Shown here in pieces: positions 13,294 through 22,912 of a DNA stretch of 37,004 nucleotides (its first letter is position 1; each line of letters opens with the position of its first letter). Location of the stretch: IMG/VR virus record IMGVR_UViG_3300037502_002054, positions 1 to 37,004 of that record; one strand, 5' to 3'. The stretch comes from a virus. Below the pieces are notes generated by a model. The model did not search any database. It worked only from the letters and a program-made list of their open reading frames with translations, and was not told the origin of the DNA. A program made the position numbers and the translations under genes.

Positions 13294-13816
13294 TGCCAAA
13301 CTCTCGGCAAGCCTTCACCATCATTTCGGTGTGCCTGCGCTGATAGTCCATTTTTGAACCGGGCAGCATGCCGGGCAATGTGCCGTTTGTTTGGTTGCAT
13401 CCAATTAGCGTTATTTCTTTCGCCCCCTGCATCAGCACGTAGCAAATTGCAAGGTGCAGAATAGTCCAAAATTGAAAGTATTTTCTATTGCGCTTTTTTA
13501 TGGCATCTTCAACCATTCTTTTGACTACGTGATATGGCTGGTCTTTTGATGTTTCAATATGGCCATGCCTTATGCGAATTGCTGGATGCATAATTTGAAT
13601 ATCCTTGCAAAATGGGGTGTCGGGTATTATTACATTTGTGGTGTAGCCGTTTTCGTAAATGCTTTCAAGTGGCTTTTTATGGCCTGTCATGGCATACTTC
13701 GTGCCGTACAAATACGATGCATCATTCAGGCCAATGCTATTCACGTTTTGCCAGTCGGCCAACCCTTTGTATTCTAAGCCCCTTGGGTGTTTGCCAATGA
13801 TATACCAATGGCTCAT
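13271..13816 (-). CDS. DUF115/MptE-like protein, probable glycan-related
   Basis: The 181-aa protein starts MSHWYIIGKHPRGLEYKGLA and holds ILHLAICYVLMQGAKEITLI followed by GCNQTNG. That combination resembles the Rossmann-type DUF115 (flagellin-glycosylation / MptE-like) fold, where a helix precedes the GAKEIxLxGCD strand. The chain is shorter than typical members. It overlaps the minor head gene by four bases (ATGA) and converges by 23 bases with the GT8-like gene, so the two glycan genes may share one pathway. The family assignment is tentative. Confidence 0.5.
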   Translation of the reverse strand: MSHWYIIGKHPRGLEYKGLADWQNVNSIGLNDASYLYGTKYAMTGHKKPLESIYENGYTTNVIIPDTPFCKDIQIMHPAIRIRHGHIETSKDQPYHVVKRMVEDAIKKRNRKYFQFWTILHLAICYVLMQGAKEITLIGCNQTNGTLPGMLPGSKMDYQRRHTEMMVKACREFGIKVNWLK

Positions 13817-14700
13817 TCTTCTTTAGGCGTATAAAAGCCTTCTGCTATTGCCCGATTTAGTACATCTTCAGGTACATCTTCGGTAGCAACTGGGATAATT
13901 TGGTGGCCGCAGTTGTAACCGCCACGATAGGCGAAGATGGTGCTGGCATCCGTGCCCCTGTTTTTGCCGTCCCAATCCAAACTTGCCCATTCTTGGATTT
14001 CACGTTTATGGTAGATTTTGTTGTTACGGGTTTTGCAGAAACTTCGTGTGCCCTTGACATCAACCCCTATGTACTCGTAAAACTCAAACCCGTAATCTTC
14101 GCTAACTTGCCGAATGTACTGGGCGTTTGATATGCTGTAAAAGTCGTAAGCGTTCTGTTTTGCATACCGCTCCATTCGGCCAGCGAATTCAGGTGTACCC
14201 TCAATGTTGTTTCTGATGTTGCGAATCACTTGCTGAAAGTTTTCGCCAGTTGATATGCTGGTATTCAATATCTGCTTAAACGATTCAACCGAATCATTAA
14301 CCGCAGCGTTTGCAAGTAAATCGAATACCGTGGTCTTTGCGTTGGATAAGATAGCGCCAGCCGTTGCACTTTGCACAAATGCTTCTTTGGTTATTATGCC
14401 CATTAGCTTGCCTGTATCTTCAGCCGTTGCATCGATGCTACCAACAAAATCACGAATTGCCTTGCTGTAATCGTTGTTCATGTAGGCCGCCTTCATCTTC
14501 TGCACCAATGCCTGAATCTTGTTGAAATTGCCTTGGCTCACCAAAAGATTGCCAGCGTCATCGGTTGCCAGCGTTGCTATCTCGCTAACTATTTGTGCAA
14601 ACGCTTCACGCTGCGCCTTCTTAACCCCCCGAAAAAAGGCATCAGGCGCATCTTCCATCGACTGCGCTATCTTCTTTATTAGCCTTTCTTTGGCGGTCAT
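13813..14700 (-). CDS. minor head protein (Mu F-like)
   Basis: The 295-aa protein is largely helical at the N-terminus, with an Ala-rich region. The C-terminal third contains GVDVKGTRSFCKTRNNKIYH, WASLDWDGKNRGTD and AYRGGYNCGHQIIPV. The last element matches the RGGYNCRH signature of the phage head-morphogenesis family (SPP1 gp7 / Mu gpF). Members link portal and capsid or escort DNA. Its start overlaps the stop of the tail gene upstream as TAATG. Unusually it lies among tail and glycan genes, about 5 kb from the portal. Confidence 0.8.
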   Translation of the reverse strand: MTAKERLIKKIAQSMEDAPDAFFRGVKKAQREAFAQIVSEIATLATDDAGNLLVSQGNFNKIQALVQKMKAAYMNNDYSKAIRDFVGSIDATAEDTGKLMGIITKEAFVQSATAGAILSNAKTTVFDLLANAAVNDSVESFKQILNTSISTGENFQQVIRNIRNNIEGTPEFAGRMERYAKQNAYDFYSISNAQYIRQVSEDYGFEFYEYIGVDVKGTRSFCKTRNNKIYHKREIQEWASLDWDGKNRGTDASTIFAYRGGYNCGHQIIPVATEDVPEDVLNRAIAEGFYTPKEE

Positions 14701-16448
14701 TATAACGGATTCACGATAAAGCGTTGGTCACGTTTGGCAACCTCAACCGTGCAAGGTGCGATTTCGGCATCGTCTGAGTAGTCAGGTTCGTATTCGCCAA
14801 TCTTCACATACTGCACTCCGTTAATGTAGAAATTGCGGTGCATCAACCCGACCGCCACCGACTGGTGAACCGCTGGCCAAACCGCATCAATTGCAAGTTC
14901 TTCTACCTTTCTGCCGTTGCTAAAGAACGACCGCTGGTAAGAATCTACACCCTTGCGTTCTTCGTGCGCTATGCTGGTGATTTTGCCGTTCAGCAATCTG
15001 CCGTCAAGGTACATCGTGTTGGTGTAGCCTGTGGTGTAAACGTGGCCAAAGGCGTTTGTATCATTATCCCACTCCAATTTCATTTCGCAGTTGATAGGCT
15101 TTACGTGGTAGCACTCGCTGCAAGCAAACACATCAGGTTGAAAATCCTGTATCTTGTACCGCAAGGTAGCGCATAGCGTTACGTTGTTGTTATGGGCTTT
15201 GATAATGATTCGCTTGGGCCCGGCATTCATGCCGAAGTTCGATACCGTGAATATATGCACCCCGTTACTGCCGTGCGGCATCGAACAGACCTCAGAAGAC
15301 AGGTCGGTGTTTTGAATGCAGACCTGAACATTGCCGTTGCCGTGTCCTGATATGGTAAGTTCAAATTGCACGTTGGTTACAATGGCATCGATGTCGCAGC
15401 CGATTTCTTCGGCATAGGCGAAATCCCCTTGCATGCTGCCGTCAAAACATACGTTGCTGCCGTCAAGTGAAATGCCAGCGGCTATTTCGGTGTTCCAGTT
15501 GCCGACCTCCCCAATCTTTTGGTAAACTGCGCATTCGTAATTGTCAGACAGGCAAACCGTATTATCGCAGCCGACGGGCAAATCAATGCACTTTTCGATG
15601 ATGCCTTGGTTTAACGCTGCCCCTGTGTAGGTAAATTCAGTCCACTCACCGCCATTGATGCTGTATGCATAGTTCTTGCGAACGATAAATGCTTCGCTTT
15701 CGCATAGGCATAAACACCCAGTAAACGGCACGGTAGATGTTGAAACTATTTCAAGGTAGCTGGTGTTAATTGGCTCCCTGAAGTACCAATCAAACGTGCC
15801 GGGCGATTCGATGTTAATGCTGTCAAGCGTCAAACCAAATGCCGATTGAATTTGAATCCTGCCCTGCGCATAACTGCACAAACTAAACGTGCCACGATAT
15901 AAATTAGTGGCTGCCAATGATGGGAATTTAAGGCTTAACTGCCCTTCAAATGCTGTAAAACAAATGCTGTGGTCTGTAAGTACACTAATGCTGCCAATGT
16001 CAGGTAGCGTATTTAAAACATGGGCATAAATCGCATACCCCTGCCCAGCAGAAAAGGCATTGGTTAATGTCGGTGTGCCTACCAATGTTAAGGTAGTAGC
16101 AGCTACACCGCCAGTATTTACTGCAAAGGTATCCCCAGTTATTGTATTGCGCACCAACATACCAACGATAATGCCGTTCACAACAAAGTTGCCGCCAGTA
16201 TCAACTAAGGTAGTAGGACTGCCGCCCGTTGCCGTCCCAGTTTTTATCGGCAAACAAGTAAGCAAGTTATTGCCTATTTCGCCAGCCTTGAATTGAAAGC
16301 AAAACGGCTCACCTTCTTCCCAAGGTAGGCACATTGGCGAACCGAAGAAGTCGCATAGCTGGTCTATTTGTTCGTTGTATGAAAGCTCACCCTCCCCGTA
16401 GAAGATTGGGCTGCTGTATGGTATTGGTTGGGGTGTACGTATCGGCAT
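14700..16448 (-). CDS. large tail protein, cysteine-rich
   Basis: The 582-aa protein begins MPIRTPQPIPYSSPIFYGEG and is almost entirely beta-structured. Many cysteines occur in pairs or clusters (GCLCLCES, CDNTVCLSDNYEC, ACSECYHV), which is odd for a cytoplasmic phage product and may reflect disulfides or metal sites in the mature tail. Following the tape measure and a distal tail protein, it is probably part of the tail tip or baseplate. No named domain is recognised. It overlaps the minor head gene by one base. Confidence 0.65.
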   Translation of the reverse strand: MPIRTPQPIPYSSPIFYGEGELSYNEQIDQLCDFFGSPMCLPWEEGEPFCFQFKAGEIGNNLLTCLPIKTGTATGGSPTTLVDTGGNFVVNGIIVGMLVRNTITGDTFAVNTGGVAATTLTLVGTPTLTNAFSAGQGYAIYAHVLNTLPDIGSISVLTDHSICFTAFEGQLSLKFPSLAATNLYRGTFSLCSYAQGRIQIQSAFGLTLDSINIESPGTFDWYFREPINTSYLEIVSTSTVPFTGCLCLCESEAFIVRKNYAYSINGGEWTEFTYTGAALNQGIIEKCIDLPVGCDNTVCLSDNYECAVYQKIGEVGNWNTEIAAGISLDGSNVCFDGSMQGDFAYAEEIGCDIDAIVTNVQFELTISGHGNGNVQVCIQNTDLSSEVCSMPHGSNGVHIFTVSNFGMNAGPKRIIIKAHNNNVTLCATLRYKIQDFQPDVFACSECYHVKPINCEMKLEWDNDTNAFGHVYTTGYTNTMYLDGRLLNGKITSIAHEERKGVDSYQRSFFSNGRKVEELAIDAVWPAVHQSVAVGLMHRNFYINGVQYVKIGEYEPDYSDDAEIAPCTVEVAKRDQRFIVNPL

Positions 16449-16465
16449 ATCACAAAGGTATTAAA

Positions 16466-18748
16466 TTAACCGCCATCACCTTCTTCAGGTTCGGGTGTAA
16501 TTGGGTTGCCGGGGTCAACATCGGGCTGCTCAGGTGCGGCCAATCTGCCCCTTGTTTCGCCCTCCGTAACACCTGAAATTATGTTTCGGTTGAAATCGTA
16601 AAGGTTCATTGACCTACTCTCCCCGTCATCAGTAACTTGGTAAAGTAGTTTTTGGTAGGGGTTGGCCTTAATTGTCTTCCACAAATCGGCATCGATATTC
16701 GCTTTCAATTGGTTTGTAAGCATAAATGAACCGCCCTTTTCGGCAGTTAATATTGTGCCGCCTTCACCCTCTAATGAATTACCCGAAATTGACCACCTCG
16801 TATCTTCGCTAAAATACACCTTGTAATATTCGTTAAGTGTTGACATATTGCGAAATTGAACTTGAAAAACATCGCCAACATCAGCGTTAAATGTGGCAAA
16901 TGTTAATTCAAAATCTTTATATGCAACTGGGCCAGATTGGTCGAACTCTAAATCAATGCTTGTTTTCTTAATCGTTTTTTTCCCTGTCAAACTAACATCC
17001 CATTGCGCTACAACAAACCCAAACTTATAGTAAGATAAATCTGTTAGTGAAATTAAATATGGCAAGGTGTACTCAATATAAATAGAACCCTTTATCTTGA
17101 AAGTGTATAGCGCTGGCACTTGGCAAACCCATGTTGAATTTGTACTCACATACCCAGTACTTGGATCGCTGCCGTTTACCGTTACATCGGGAAACCCAGC
17201 AGTAAGGGCCATGTAGTTTATATTGTCGGGGGCCACCAAGTCGTCAAACACAGGGCCCGCAAGCGTCAGATTTGAAGCCCAATCACCAATAGGACTGCCA
17301 CTAAAATAATCGTAGGTCAAGTACATATTTTTAAGCGGCACAACCCCGTTTTGGTCGTAAAGATTGTACTTGGCAAAAGGCAGAAATGCTATGTCAGGCA
17401 CATAGTAAGCATTGAAATACTGCTGGCCAAAACTTGCATATTGGCTGGCGGCATTGCCCGGCAAACCTTCAGCATTGGCTATCATTACATTGTAGTTGCT
17501 TATGCTGTTGTTGAACACATTGAATATCGGCGGTGTGCCAACAGAACTAAGTACGGGTGTGCTTACATTGCCGGGTGCATTCTTGTAAAAGCACGAAATC
17601 AAAAAAGCATCTTCATCGTAGCTATCATCAAAATCGGGATTGCCGGGGGTGTTTAAAAACCGCATGCACATCACGTAATAGATAAGGTTGGTGTGTGTAA
17701 TCAAAACACTACACCGCAAATCCCATTCGCTATCTACGTTTGAATTGTACTGAAAATAATAGTCCTCTTGCCATTGAAAAATAAAGGGTGTTTTGGGAAC
17801 CCAGTTCCAGTTGGTCATTACCAATGCCGCCGCCTGAACCGAACTTGGTGTATCGAAATCCTCCCTCGTTTCCGAACTGCCAACAATGGCAGAAGCATAC
17901 AGCATCGAAGTGTCTATGCTCTCAGTTACCCCAGCATCAACATCGAATAGGTTAATGCTTTGCGACTGCCGAAAGTAATCAATAGGCTCAACCCGAATTC
18001 GCCATTGGCCTACGTTGTATTCTTCAACGGCGAATGCCAAGTTGTATAGTTTCGACAAGTCCCCAAATAACTCATTCCACGAAACTACCGGGCCGATATC
18101 AATAGCATCACCTCTCAACTGACGACCGCTTAAAATATGGGCCGTTTCTTGGCCAACAACAGGGGTTAAATAATTCGATACAAAGCCAATCTGCCCATCA
18201 CTCATGGCAGCAACAAGATACTTTAAAGCATCGTAAGCCGTCATTGACTTGCGGCCAAACCCAGGTATAACGATTGGCACAGGCAGATTCATAAATCTTA
18301 TTTCTTGAACATCGGTAATGGCAACCGCAGAACTAATGTCTTCGCCCAACTTGCTATCAGGTGCGCCAAGGCTAAACCCAATGTTTACGTTATTGCGGAT
18401 CTTGGCGAAGAATCCCCTATCAACGATTTGGCACGATACGGTCTTTTCGTATAGGTTAAACTCGCAATCACTTGTAAATATCAACCCATTAACAACCGCT
18501 TCAAATGCGCCTGAATGTGGGTTATAAGCCACGATGTTCAACGGCACAGGGGTGTCGTAGTCATCACGAAACCGCTGCTGCAAAAATCGGTAGGTGTCCC
18601 CAGTAAAGGTTATCTCACCTTCAAAGTCGAACAGCAAGCCACGGGCCTCTTCATCCCAATAGATGCGTTCTTTGATGTCTTCAACACCCATAGCATCGCC
18701 AGTTACGTTGATGCTGTTAAGCGTTACTATTGCGGTATTACCTTCCAC
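16466..18748 (-). CDS. distal tail / baseplate hub-type protein
   Basis: The 760-aa protein appears to start at GTG 18748 (EGNTAIVTLNSINVTGDAMG), overlapping the tape-measure stop by 11 bases; no nearby ATG fits. The N-terminal 180 residues carry strands typical of tail-hub domains (LLFDFEGEITFTGDTYRFLQ; EFNLYEKTVSCQIVDRGFF). The middle is a long beta-rich receptor-facing part, and the end is Pro/Glu-rich. Its place directly after the tape measure supports a tail-tip role; no enzymatic motif was seen. Confidence 0.7.
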   Translation of the reverse strand: MEGNTAIVTLNSINVTGDAMGVEDIKERIYWDEEARGLLFDFEGEITFTGDTYRFLQQRFRDDYDTPVPLNIVAYNPHSGAFEAVVNGLIFTSDCEFNLYEKTVSCQIVDRGFFAKIRNNVNIGFSLGAPDSKLGEDISSAVAITDVQEIRFMNLPVPIVIPGFGRKSMTAYDALKYLVAAMSDGQIGFVSNYLTPVVGQETAHILSGRQLRGDAIDIGPVVSWNELFGDLSKLYNLAFAVEEYNVGQWRIRVEPIDYFRQSQSINLFDVDAGVTESIDTSMLYASAIVGSSETREDFDTPSSVQAAALVMTNWNWVPKTPFIFQWQEDYYFQYNSNVDSEWDLRCSVLITHTNLIYYVMCMRFLNTPGNPDFDDSYDEDAFLISCFYKNAPGNVSTPVLSSVGTPPIFNVFNNSISNYNVMIANAEGLPGNAASQYASFGQQYFNAYYVPDIAFLPFAKYNLYDQNGVVPLKNMYLTYDYFSGSPIGDWASNLTLAGPVFDDLVAPDNINYMALTAGFPDVTVNGSDPSTGYVSTNSTWVCQVPALYTFKIKGSIYIEYTLPYLISLTDLSYYKFGFVVAQWDVSLTGKKTIKKTSIDLEFDQSGPVAYKDFELTFATFNADVGDVFQVQFRNMSTLNEYYKVYFSEDTRWSISGNSLEGEGGTILTAEKGGSFMLTNQLKANIDADLWKTIKANPYQKLLYQVTDDGESRSMNLYDFNRNIISGVTEGETRGRLAAPEQPDVDPGNPITPEPEEGDGG

Positions 18749-21700
18749 CTCTTATTTTTTTGCGGTTAATTTTCATGGTTTCAAAGCCAGTCCTATTGAC
18801 TGCCGTTTGTTCTTTTATTGCCCGGTAAAGTCGGTAGTCATCGAAGTTACTTGACATCTGCAAGGCCATTGATGCCGCCAATCGGTCGGCAAAATCTTCT
18901 TCTGCCTGTTTTTGCTGCTCCATTAACGCTGGCCGAACAAAGTTGTTGTTGATATACCCGTCAAGGTTGCCGTCAATCCACGATTTAGCAAGGCCCGGGT
19001 ATTGTAGATTGTTTCGTGTTGGGATAATTGCCTCACCTTCGTGTGCCATTACTGGGATGGTGTCCTTCCCCTTTGGGTTACCTCCCCTTTGAAGGTAGGC
19101 CGTACCATCGTAGAAACTTGGCTTTGGGACTTCGGCAGTCAGTAGTTGTTGTGTTTGTGCGAATGCACTCACAACCGCCCCAACCATTGCGGCAATATAG
19201 CCAGCCAATGCAAACGGTGCACCGGGCCCAGTTGCGCTGGCAGCTTGCACAGCCCCAGCAATGGCGGCAGCAAGGGCAGTAGCCATTTGGATTTGAACCC
19301 CAACAACGGCTAAGGCTTTGGTGTATTCTGCGCCCTCACCACTCATCTGTGCAAATGCGCTAACCATTTGGCCAAAATTGCTTGACAATGTAGATAGGCC
19401 GTCCGATAGTGATATGTATGTTTGTTTCTGCGTTTCCTTTTCAACCTCAACCCTTTTGGCCGCATATTTCTTTTTGATTTCAAGAATTATTTGTTCTGAA
19501 TATTCAGTAGCCTCAACCTTTGCGATTTCGTTTTCTTCTTGTATTGCAAGTTCACGCAGTTTGCGTTCTTTTTCGTTTTTAATTCCAAGCAGTTCGTTCT
19601 CTTGTTTGCGTTGCCACAATTCAAGGTAAGCAGAATACTTTCGGTCTTCGGCCTCTTTTGCACCTTCTTCTGATTGCAATCCTTGTTCTTCAAGAAAACG
19701 CTGGTAGTCCTCTTCGGCCTTTTTTAACTTTTCGTTCTGCGCTTGCTGCCTTGTTAGTTCTAACTGGTTATACTTGTCCTCAATCTTGGCCTTTAGTTGC
19801 CCCTTCTGTTCTGCGCTGAACTCTGCCGCCTCAATCGAAGCAAGGTCGTTTTGCTTTTGGATTTCAAGTTGCTTTCGCCCCCTTTCATCTTCATCAGCAA
19901 TCATCATCAAAGTAAGTTCATCGGCCAGCGACATCATTTCTTTGTTGAACTGGGCCTGAATTTCTTTTAATTTCTTGGCACGTTCTTCGGATATTCTTTC
20001 TTGTTCGCCTCCATCACCGCCTTCATCACCTTCACCTCCTGAAACACCTGAAGAAACTGCCCCTTGAAACATGCTCCACTTTGCTTTTGTTTCTTCAACC
20101 TTTTGTCCGAATTTAGAAAGCGTACCCGATAAGAAACTGAATCCTGAATTTGACTTGTTTGCCATTACAGAATTCTTGTTCATCGAAGTATTGAAAGCAT
20201 CGGTTTCGGCCTTTATTCGTTGCGTCTGCTGTGTTGTTTGGTCATAAGCATATTGCAATTCGGCAAGGTCACCAACACCGCCACGAAGAAGATTCTTTGC
20301 CCTTGCAAATGCTGGGAAAGCCCCCGTTTTTTGGTATTCGATATACTCCTGAACCGACTTGCGAACTTCATCGTAACTCATGCCAGTTTCTTGAACCAGC
20401 CTATCTTCTTCGGCAGTTATTTTCGCCTTTAATTCAATTTGCTTTTGTGCCGCTGCCGTTGCTGCCGCTTCAAGGCCAATCTTTTTAATACGGTTATCAT
20501 ATTGTGCATTAGCACTTGCCATTGCAGTAGCAAGTTGATTGTTTAAATCGAAGGTGTCCTTTAGGTCGGCAATGCCTTGTGGCGAAAGTTCGTTAAACCT
20601 TTGAAGCAGCCTTGCCCGTTCTTCGCTGCCGGGATTAGTTTTGGCTAATGCCTCGCCAACCAAGTTAAGTTCGGCTTGTTCTTTGCGAAGGTTTTCGGTT
20701 GCCTTATATGCTATCTCATCAAGTTCCCTTTGGGCTTCGTTCACCCCATTCAGCATATCCAAAATATCAGGGCCGTATGCAACCAATGCCGCTGCTGCGG
20801 TAGCCAATAAGCCGAATGGGTTTGACATTACCGCCTTGCTCAATCCTTGAACACCGCCTGTCGTAGCCTTTAACATGCCAGTCAGCCCACCCATATCTTT
20901 GATAAGGCTGCCTAACTTAAACGCACCAAACGCTGTTGCTGCAAAACCAATGGCCTTGGCAAACGACATCACATCTTCAGCGTCAAGGTCGCCCAAGAAT
21001 TCGTTTAAAGAAGTCAATGCCGAATTAAATGTGGGCAGCAACTTTTGGCCTACCTCTGTTTGAAGGTCTTTAAATGTGGCCTCCAATATCCGCTGTTGGT
21101 TAGCAACACCATCCGAAGTCCTTGCAAAATCACCTTGGGCATCTGCCGTTTGTTTCAATATAACCGCATTGGCAGCCAATACCTTTTGCTGTGGTGTTAA
21201 TGCCCCTTTGGTTGTTTCAATAAGGCCCATTGCCAATGCCTCCTGTTTCAAAGTGGCTTCATCCATTAACACCCCAAACCTACGAATCGGCTCGGCCTCG
21301 CCCCTCAACGCTGCACCCAATGCCAATGCTGCTTCTTCAGGTGTTGTATTTCCGAATGATGCAAGGTCGGCAGATAATGCCACAAGGTCGGTGCTGAACT
21401 TGCTCAAATCCTGCCCGGTCAATCCAGCCGATTTGCCGAATACACCGAATGAAGCCGCAGCATCAATGGCCTGTTGTTTAGATTGACCGAACTGCTTGGC
21501 TGAATTACTGGCAAAGTCCTCAACGGCCTTACTTGCATCCCCAAATATCTGTTGGCTTTTGCTTAATGTTTCGTTAAGGTCGGATGCCGCATCAATGGTT
21601 TGTTTGGTAAACCGAATAATCTCACGGGCAGCGAAGGCCGCGGCTATCTGTTGACCAAGGTTTTTGATGGTGTCTTTTAGGCCGTTTGCGTTTTTGCCTA

Positions 21701-21845
21701 CGTCATCAAGGGCCTTTCCGGTATTCTTACCAGCGTCCTTGGCGGCAGTTTCGACATTGCCTAACCTACTTTTTAAGTCGTCTAATTCCTTTTTTAGCTT
21801 GGTTGTTTCCGCTTGAAACTCCAGCACTATTTTGTCGATTGCCAT
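18738..21845 (-). CDS. tail tape measure protein
   Basis: At 1035 aa this is the longest gene. The start MAIDKIVLEFQAETTKLKKE leads into coiled coil, then the tape-measure core (SNSAKQFGQSKQQAIDAAAS; SADLASFGNTTPEEAALALG; AALRGEAEPIRRFGVLMDEA). Hydrophobic Ala/Gly-rich stretches follow near residues 290-360. A highly charged central helix (about 610-790) and a hydrophobic segment near residues 850-900 (QIQMATALAAAIAGAVQAAS) come next. Such proteins set tail length and enter the host envelope. The chaperone frameshift product overlaps its start by 80 bases, as expected. Confidence 0.92.
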   Translation of the reverse strand: MAIDKIVLEFQAETTKLKKELDDLKSRLGNVETAAKDAGKNTGKALDDVGKNANGLKDTIKNLGQQIAAAFAAREIIRFTKQTIDAASDLNETLSKSQQIFGDASKAVEDFASNSAKQFGQSKQQAIDAAASFGVFGKSAGLTGQDLSKFSTDLVALSADLASFGNTTPEEAALALGAALRGEAEPIRRFGVLMDEATLKQEALAMGLIETTKGALTPQQKVLAANAVILKQTADAQGDFARTSDGVANQQRILEATFKDLQTEVGQKLLPTFNSALTSLNEFLGDLDAEDVMSFAKAIGFAATAFGAFKLGSLIKDMGGLTGMLKATTGGVQGLSKAVMSNPFGLLATAAAALVAYGPDILDMLNGVNEAQRELDEIAYKATENLRKEQAELNLVGEALAKTNPGSEERARLLQRFNELSPQGIADLKDTFDLNNQLATAMASANAQYDNRIKKIGLEAAATAAAQKQIELKAKITAEEDRLVQETGMSYDEVRKSVQEYIEYQKTGAFPAFARAKNLLRGGVGDLAELQYAYDQTTQQTQRIKAETDAFNTSMNKNSVMANKSNSGFSFLSGTLSKFGQKVEETKAKWSMFQGAVSSGVSGGEGDEGGDGGEQERISEERAKKLKEIQAQFNKEMMSLADELTLMMIADEDERGRKQLEIQKQNDLASIEAAEFSAEQKGQLKAKIEDKYNQLELTRQQAQNEKLKKAEEDYQRFLEEQGLQSEEGAKEAEDRKYSAYLELWQRKQENELLGIKNEKERKLRELAIQEENEIAKVEATEYSEQIILEIKKKYAAKRVEVEKETQKQTYISLSDGLSTLSSNFGQMVSAFAQMSGEGAEYTKALAVVGVQIQMATALAAAIAGAVQAASATGPGAPFALAGYIAAMVGAVVSAFAQTQQLLTAEVPKPSFYDGTAYLQRGGNPKGKDTIPVMAHEGEAIIPTRNNLQYPGLAKSWIDGNLDGYINNNFVRPALMEQQKQAEEDFADRLAASMALQMSSNFDDYRLYRAIKEQTAVNRTGFETMKINRKKIRGGR

Positions 21846-22622
21846 CGGCTTCTTTTGTTTTAAGTTTTAACAAGCGTACAAAATCGTTAATCGTGCCTGT
21901 GGCCATCAAATCAACGAACTGCGAATGCTCGCCATTACACAAAAATAAGCAATCGGCATCGAAATCGCTTAACCAATTGAAGACCTTATCTCTCCAAGAA
22001 TCGACTTTAAGATGTCCTTCTTTTTTGCTTGAAACTGGTCGCTGGCTTGCCATAGCTGCTGCCATACGTCTGCCAGTTGCTCGGCATTGGGCAAGAACTC
22101 GTTCATTCCAGCGGACAAAAAAAAATCGTGGTTTACGAATTCACGCTTAAACAACCTCAGTTTCTCGGCCTGAATGGTTTCGTTAATTTCAAACGGGTTT
22201 TCATCATCACGGATCAGGTTCAACGCTGCAAGTTCAACAATCAAATCGGTATGCAACCCCAGTTCTTTGTGCCTACTTTCGGCTTCTTGAATTGCCCATA
22301 AGCATTGTTGAAGTCCTTTACCCCTATCCTTTCGGCTTTGCCCTTCAATCGCAGCAACCACGCTTTCACGGGCAATTGCCAAAATGCTGGTCAGTTCATC
22401 GGATGTTAACCGATTATCCAACTGAATTAAGACAGCCTGAATTTCTTTGTAACGCACCAACGGCACGTCACCGCTATCCCGAAACTTGTAGTATTTGTGG
22501 CCATCGATATCCACCATGAATTCGCAGCCTGCTTTCCAGTTCTTGGCATCAGGTTTCAAGGCCACCAACACCGCATCGGGGTAGTGTTTAACCAGCCACT
22601 TCGTTAATCTACTTACGACCAT
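21766..22622 (-). CDS. tail assembly chaperone GT-type fusion by -1 frameshift
   Basis: The chaperone ORF (start 22622) contains A AAA AAG in the proper phase: GCA AAA AAG at codons 199-201 (plus-strand 22020-22026). Slipping back one base leads into an open frame with EGHLKVDSWRDKVFNWLSDF and then DADCLFLCNGEHSQFVDLMA, ending at 21766. The fused product would be about 285 aa. The arrangement is that of lambda G/GT: a short product in excess and a minor extended form, placed directly before and overlapping the tape measure gene. The downstream frame's own ATG at 22065 lies deep inside the first ORF, which also favours frameshifting. Confidence 0.8.
21969..22622 (-). CDS. tail assembly chaperone, short (G-type) product
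   Basis: This 217-aa protein starts at ATG 22622 (MVVSRLTKWLVKHYPDAVLV); the longer frame upstream would overlap the membrane-protein gene more. It is largely helical and acidic, with KYYKFRDSGDVPLVRYKEIQ and LTSDELTSILAIARESVVAA. It sits directly before the tape measure, and its tail carries a slippery heptamer. Tail assembly chaperones coat the tape measure during tube polymerisation. Unframed translation stops at TAA 21969-21971. Confidence 0.75.
   Translation of the reverse strand: MVVSRLTKWLVKHYPDAVLVALKPDAKNWKAGCEFMVDIDGHKYYKFRDSGDVPLVRYKEIQAVLIQLDNRLTSDELTSILAIARESVVAAIEGQSRKDRGKGLQQCLWAIQEAESRHKELGLHTDLIVELAALNLIRDDENPFEINETIQAEKLRLFKREFVNHDFFLSAGMNEFLPNAEQLADVWQQLWQASDQFQAKKKDILKSILGEIRSSIG
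22020..22026 (-). promoter_or_regulatory. -1 programmed frameshift slippery heptamer
   Basis: The minus strand reads A-AAA-AAG with the first A as third base of a GCA codon, the classic X-XXY-YYZ phase used by bacterial -1 frameshift sites. I saw no strong stem-loop within the next 30 bases, so any stimulator would be weak or of another kind. Confidence 0.75.
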
Positions 22623-22909
22623 TTGGCAATTTTTAGAATGATACCGTTTAACCCAGCAAGGCAGAACACGAAGATAGGCCATCCGATAGCGGTCAGCGCA
22701 TCAACGGGCTGGTTGGCGATAATCACGTCACCCCAGTAGGCAATCGTGCCGTAAACGGATGCCATGCAAGTAGGGCAGTCAATTACGGGTTTGGCCAATT
22801 CGGGAAACTGCGAAATGAATCGCCAGCGAAGGTCATCTAATATCATACCCTCGGCAGATGAAAGCCACAGGCCGAAGATGAAAAGCGAAGTTAAAAGAAG
22901 TGTTGTCAT
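22613..22909 (-). CDS. small membrane protein with CPTC motif, 98 aa
   Basis: Hydrophobic segments lie at about residues 2-20 (TTLLLTSLFIFGLWLSSAEG) and 70-92 (DALTAIGWPIFVFCLAGLNG), with a further weakly hydrophobic region between. The central CPTCMASVYG recalls the CxxC-x-W/Y-G pattern of small DUF1360-like membrane proteins. It overlaps the chaperone start by 10 bases. The location in the tail operon suggests a late product, perhaps related to lysis or superinfection exclusion; this is speculative. Confidence 0.65.
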   Translation of the reverse strand: MTTLLLTSLFIFGLWLSSAEGMILDDLRWRFISQFPELAKPVIDCPTCMASVYGTIAYWGDVIIANQPVDALTAIGWPIFVFCLAGLNGIILKIAKWS

Positions 22910-22912
22910 GGG

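Noticed and set aside
21766-22065. Independent 99-aa gene between chaperone and tape measure
   Set aside because: Its ATG is deep within the first chaperone ORF, and the in-phase slippery heptamer explains the frame as a frameshift extension.
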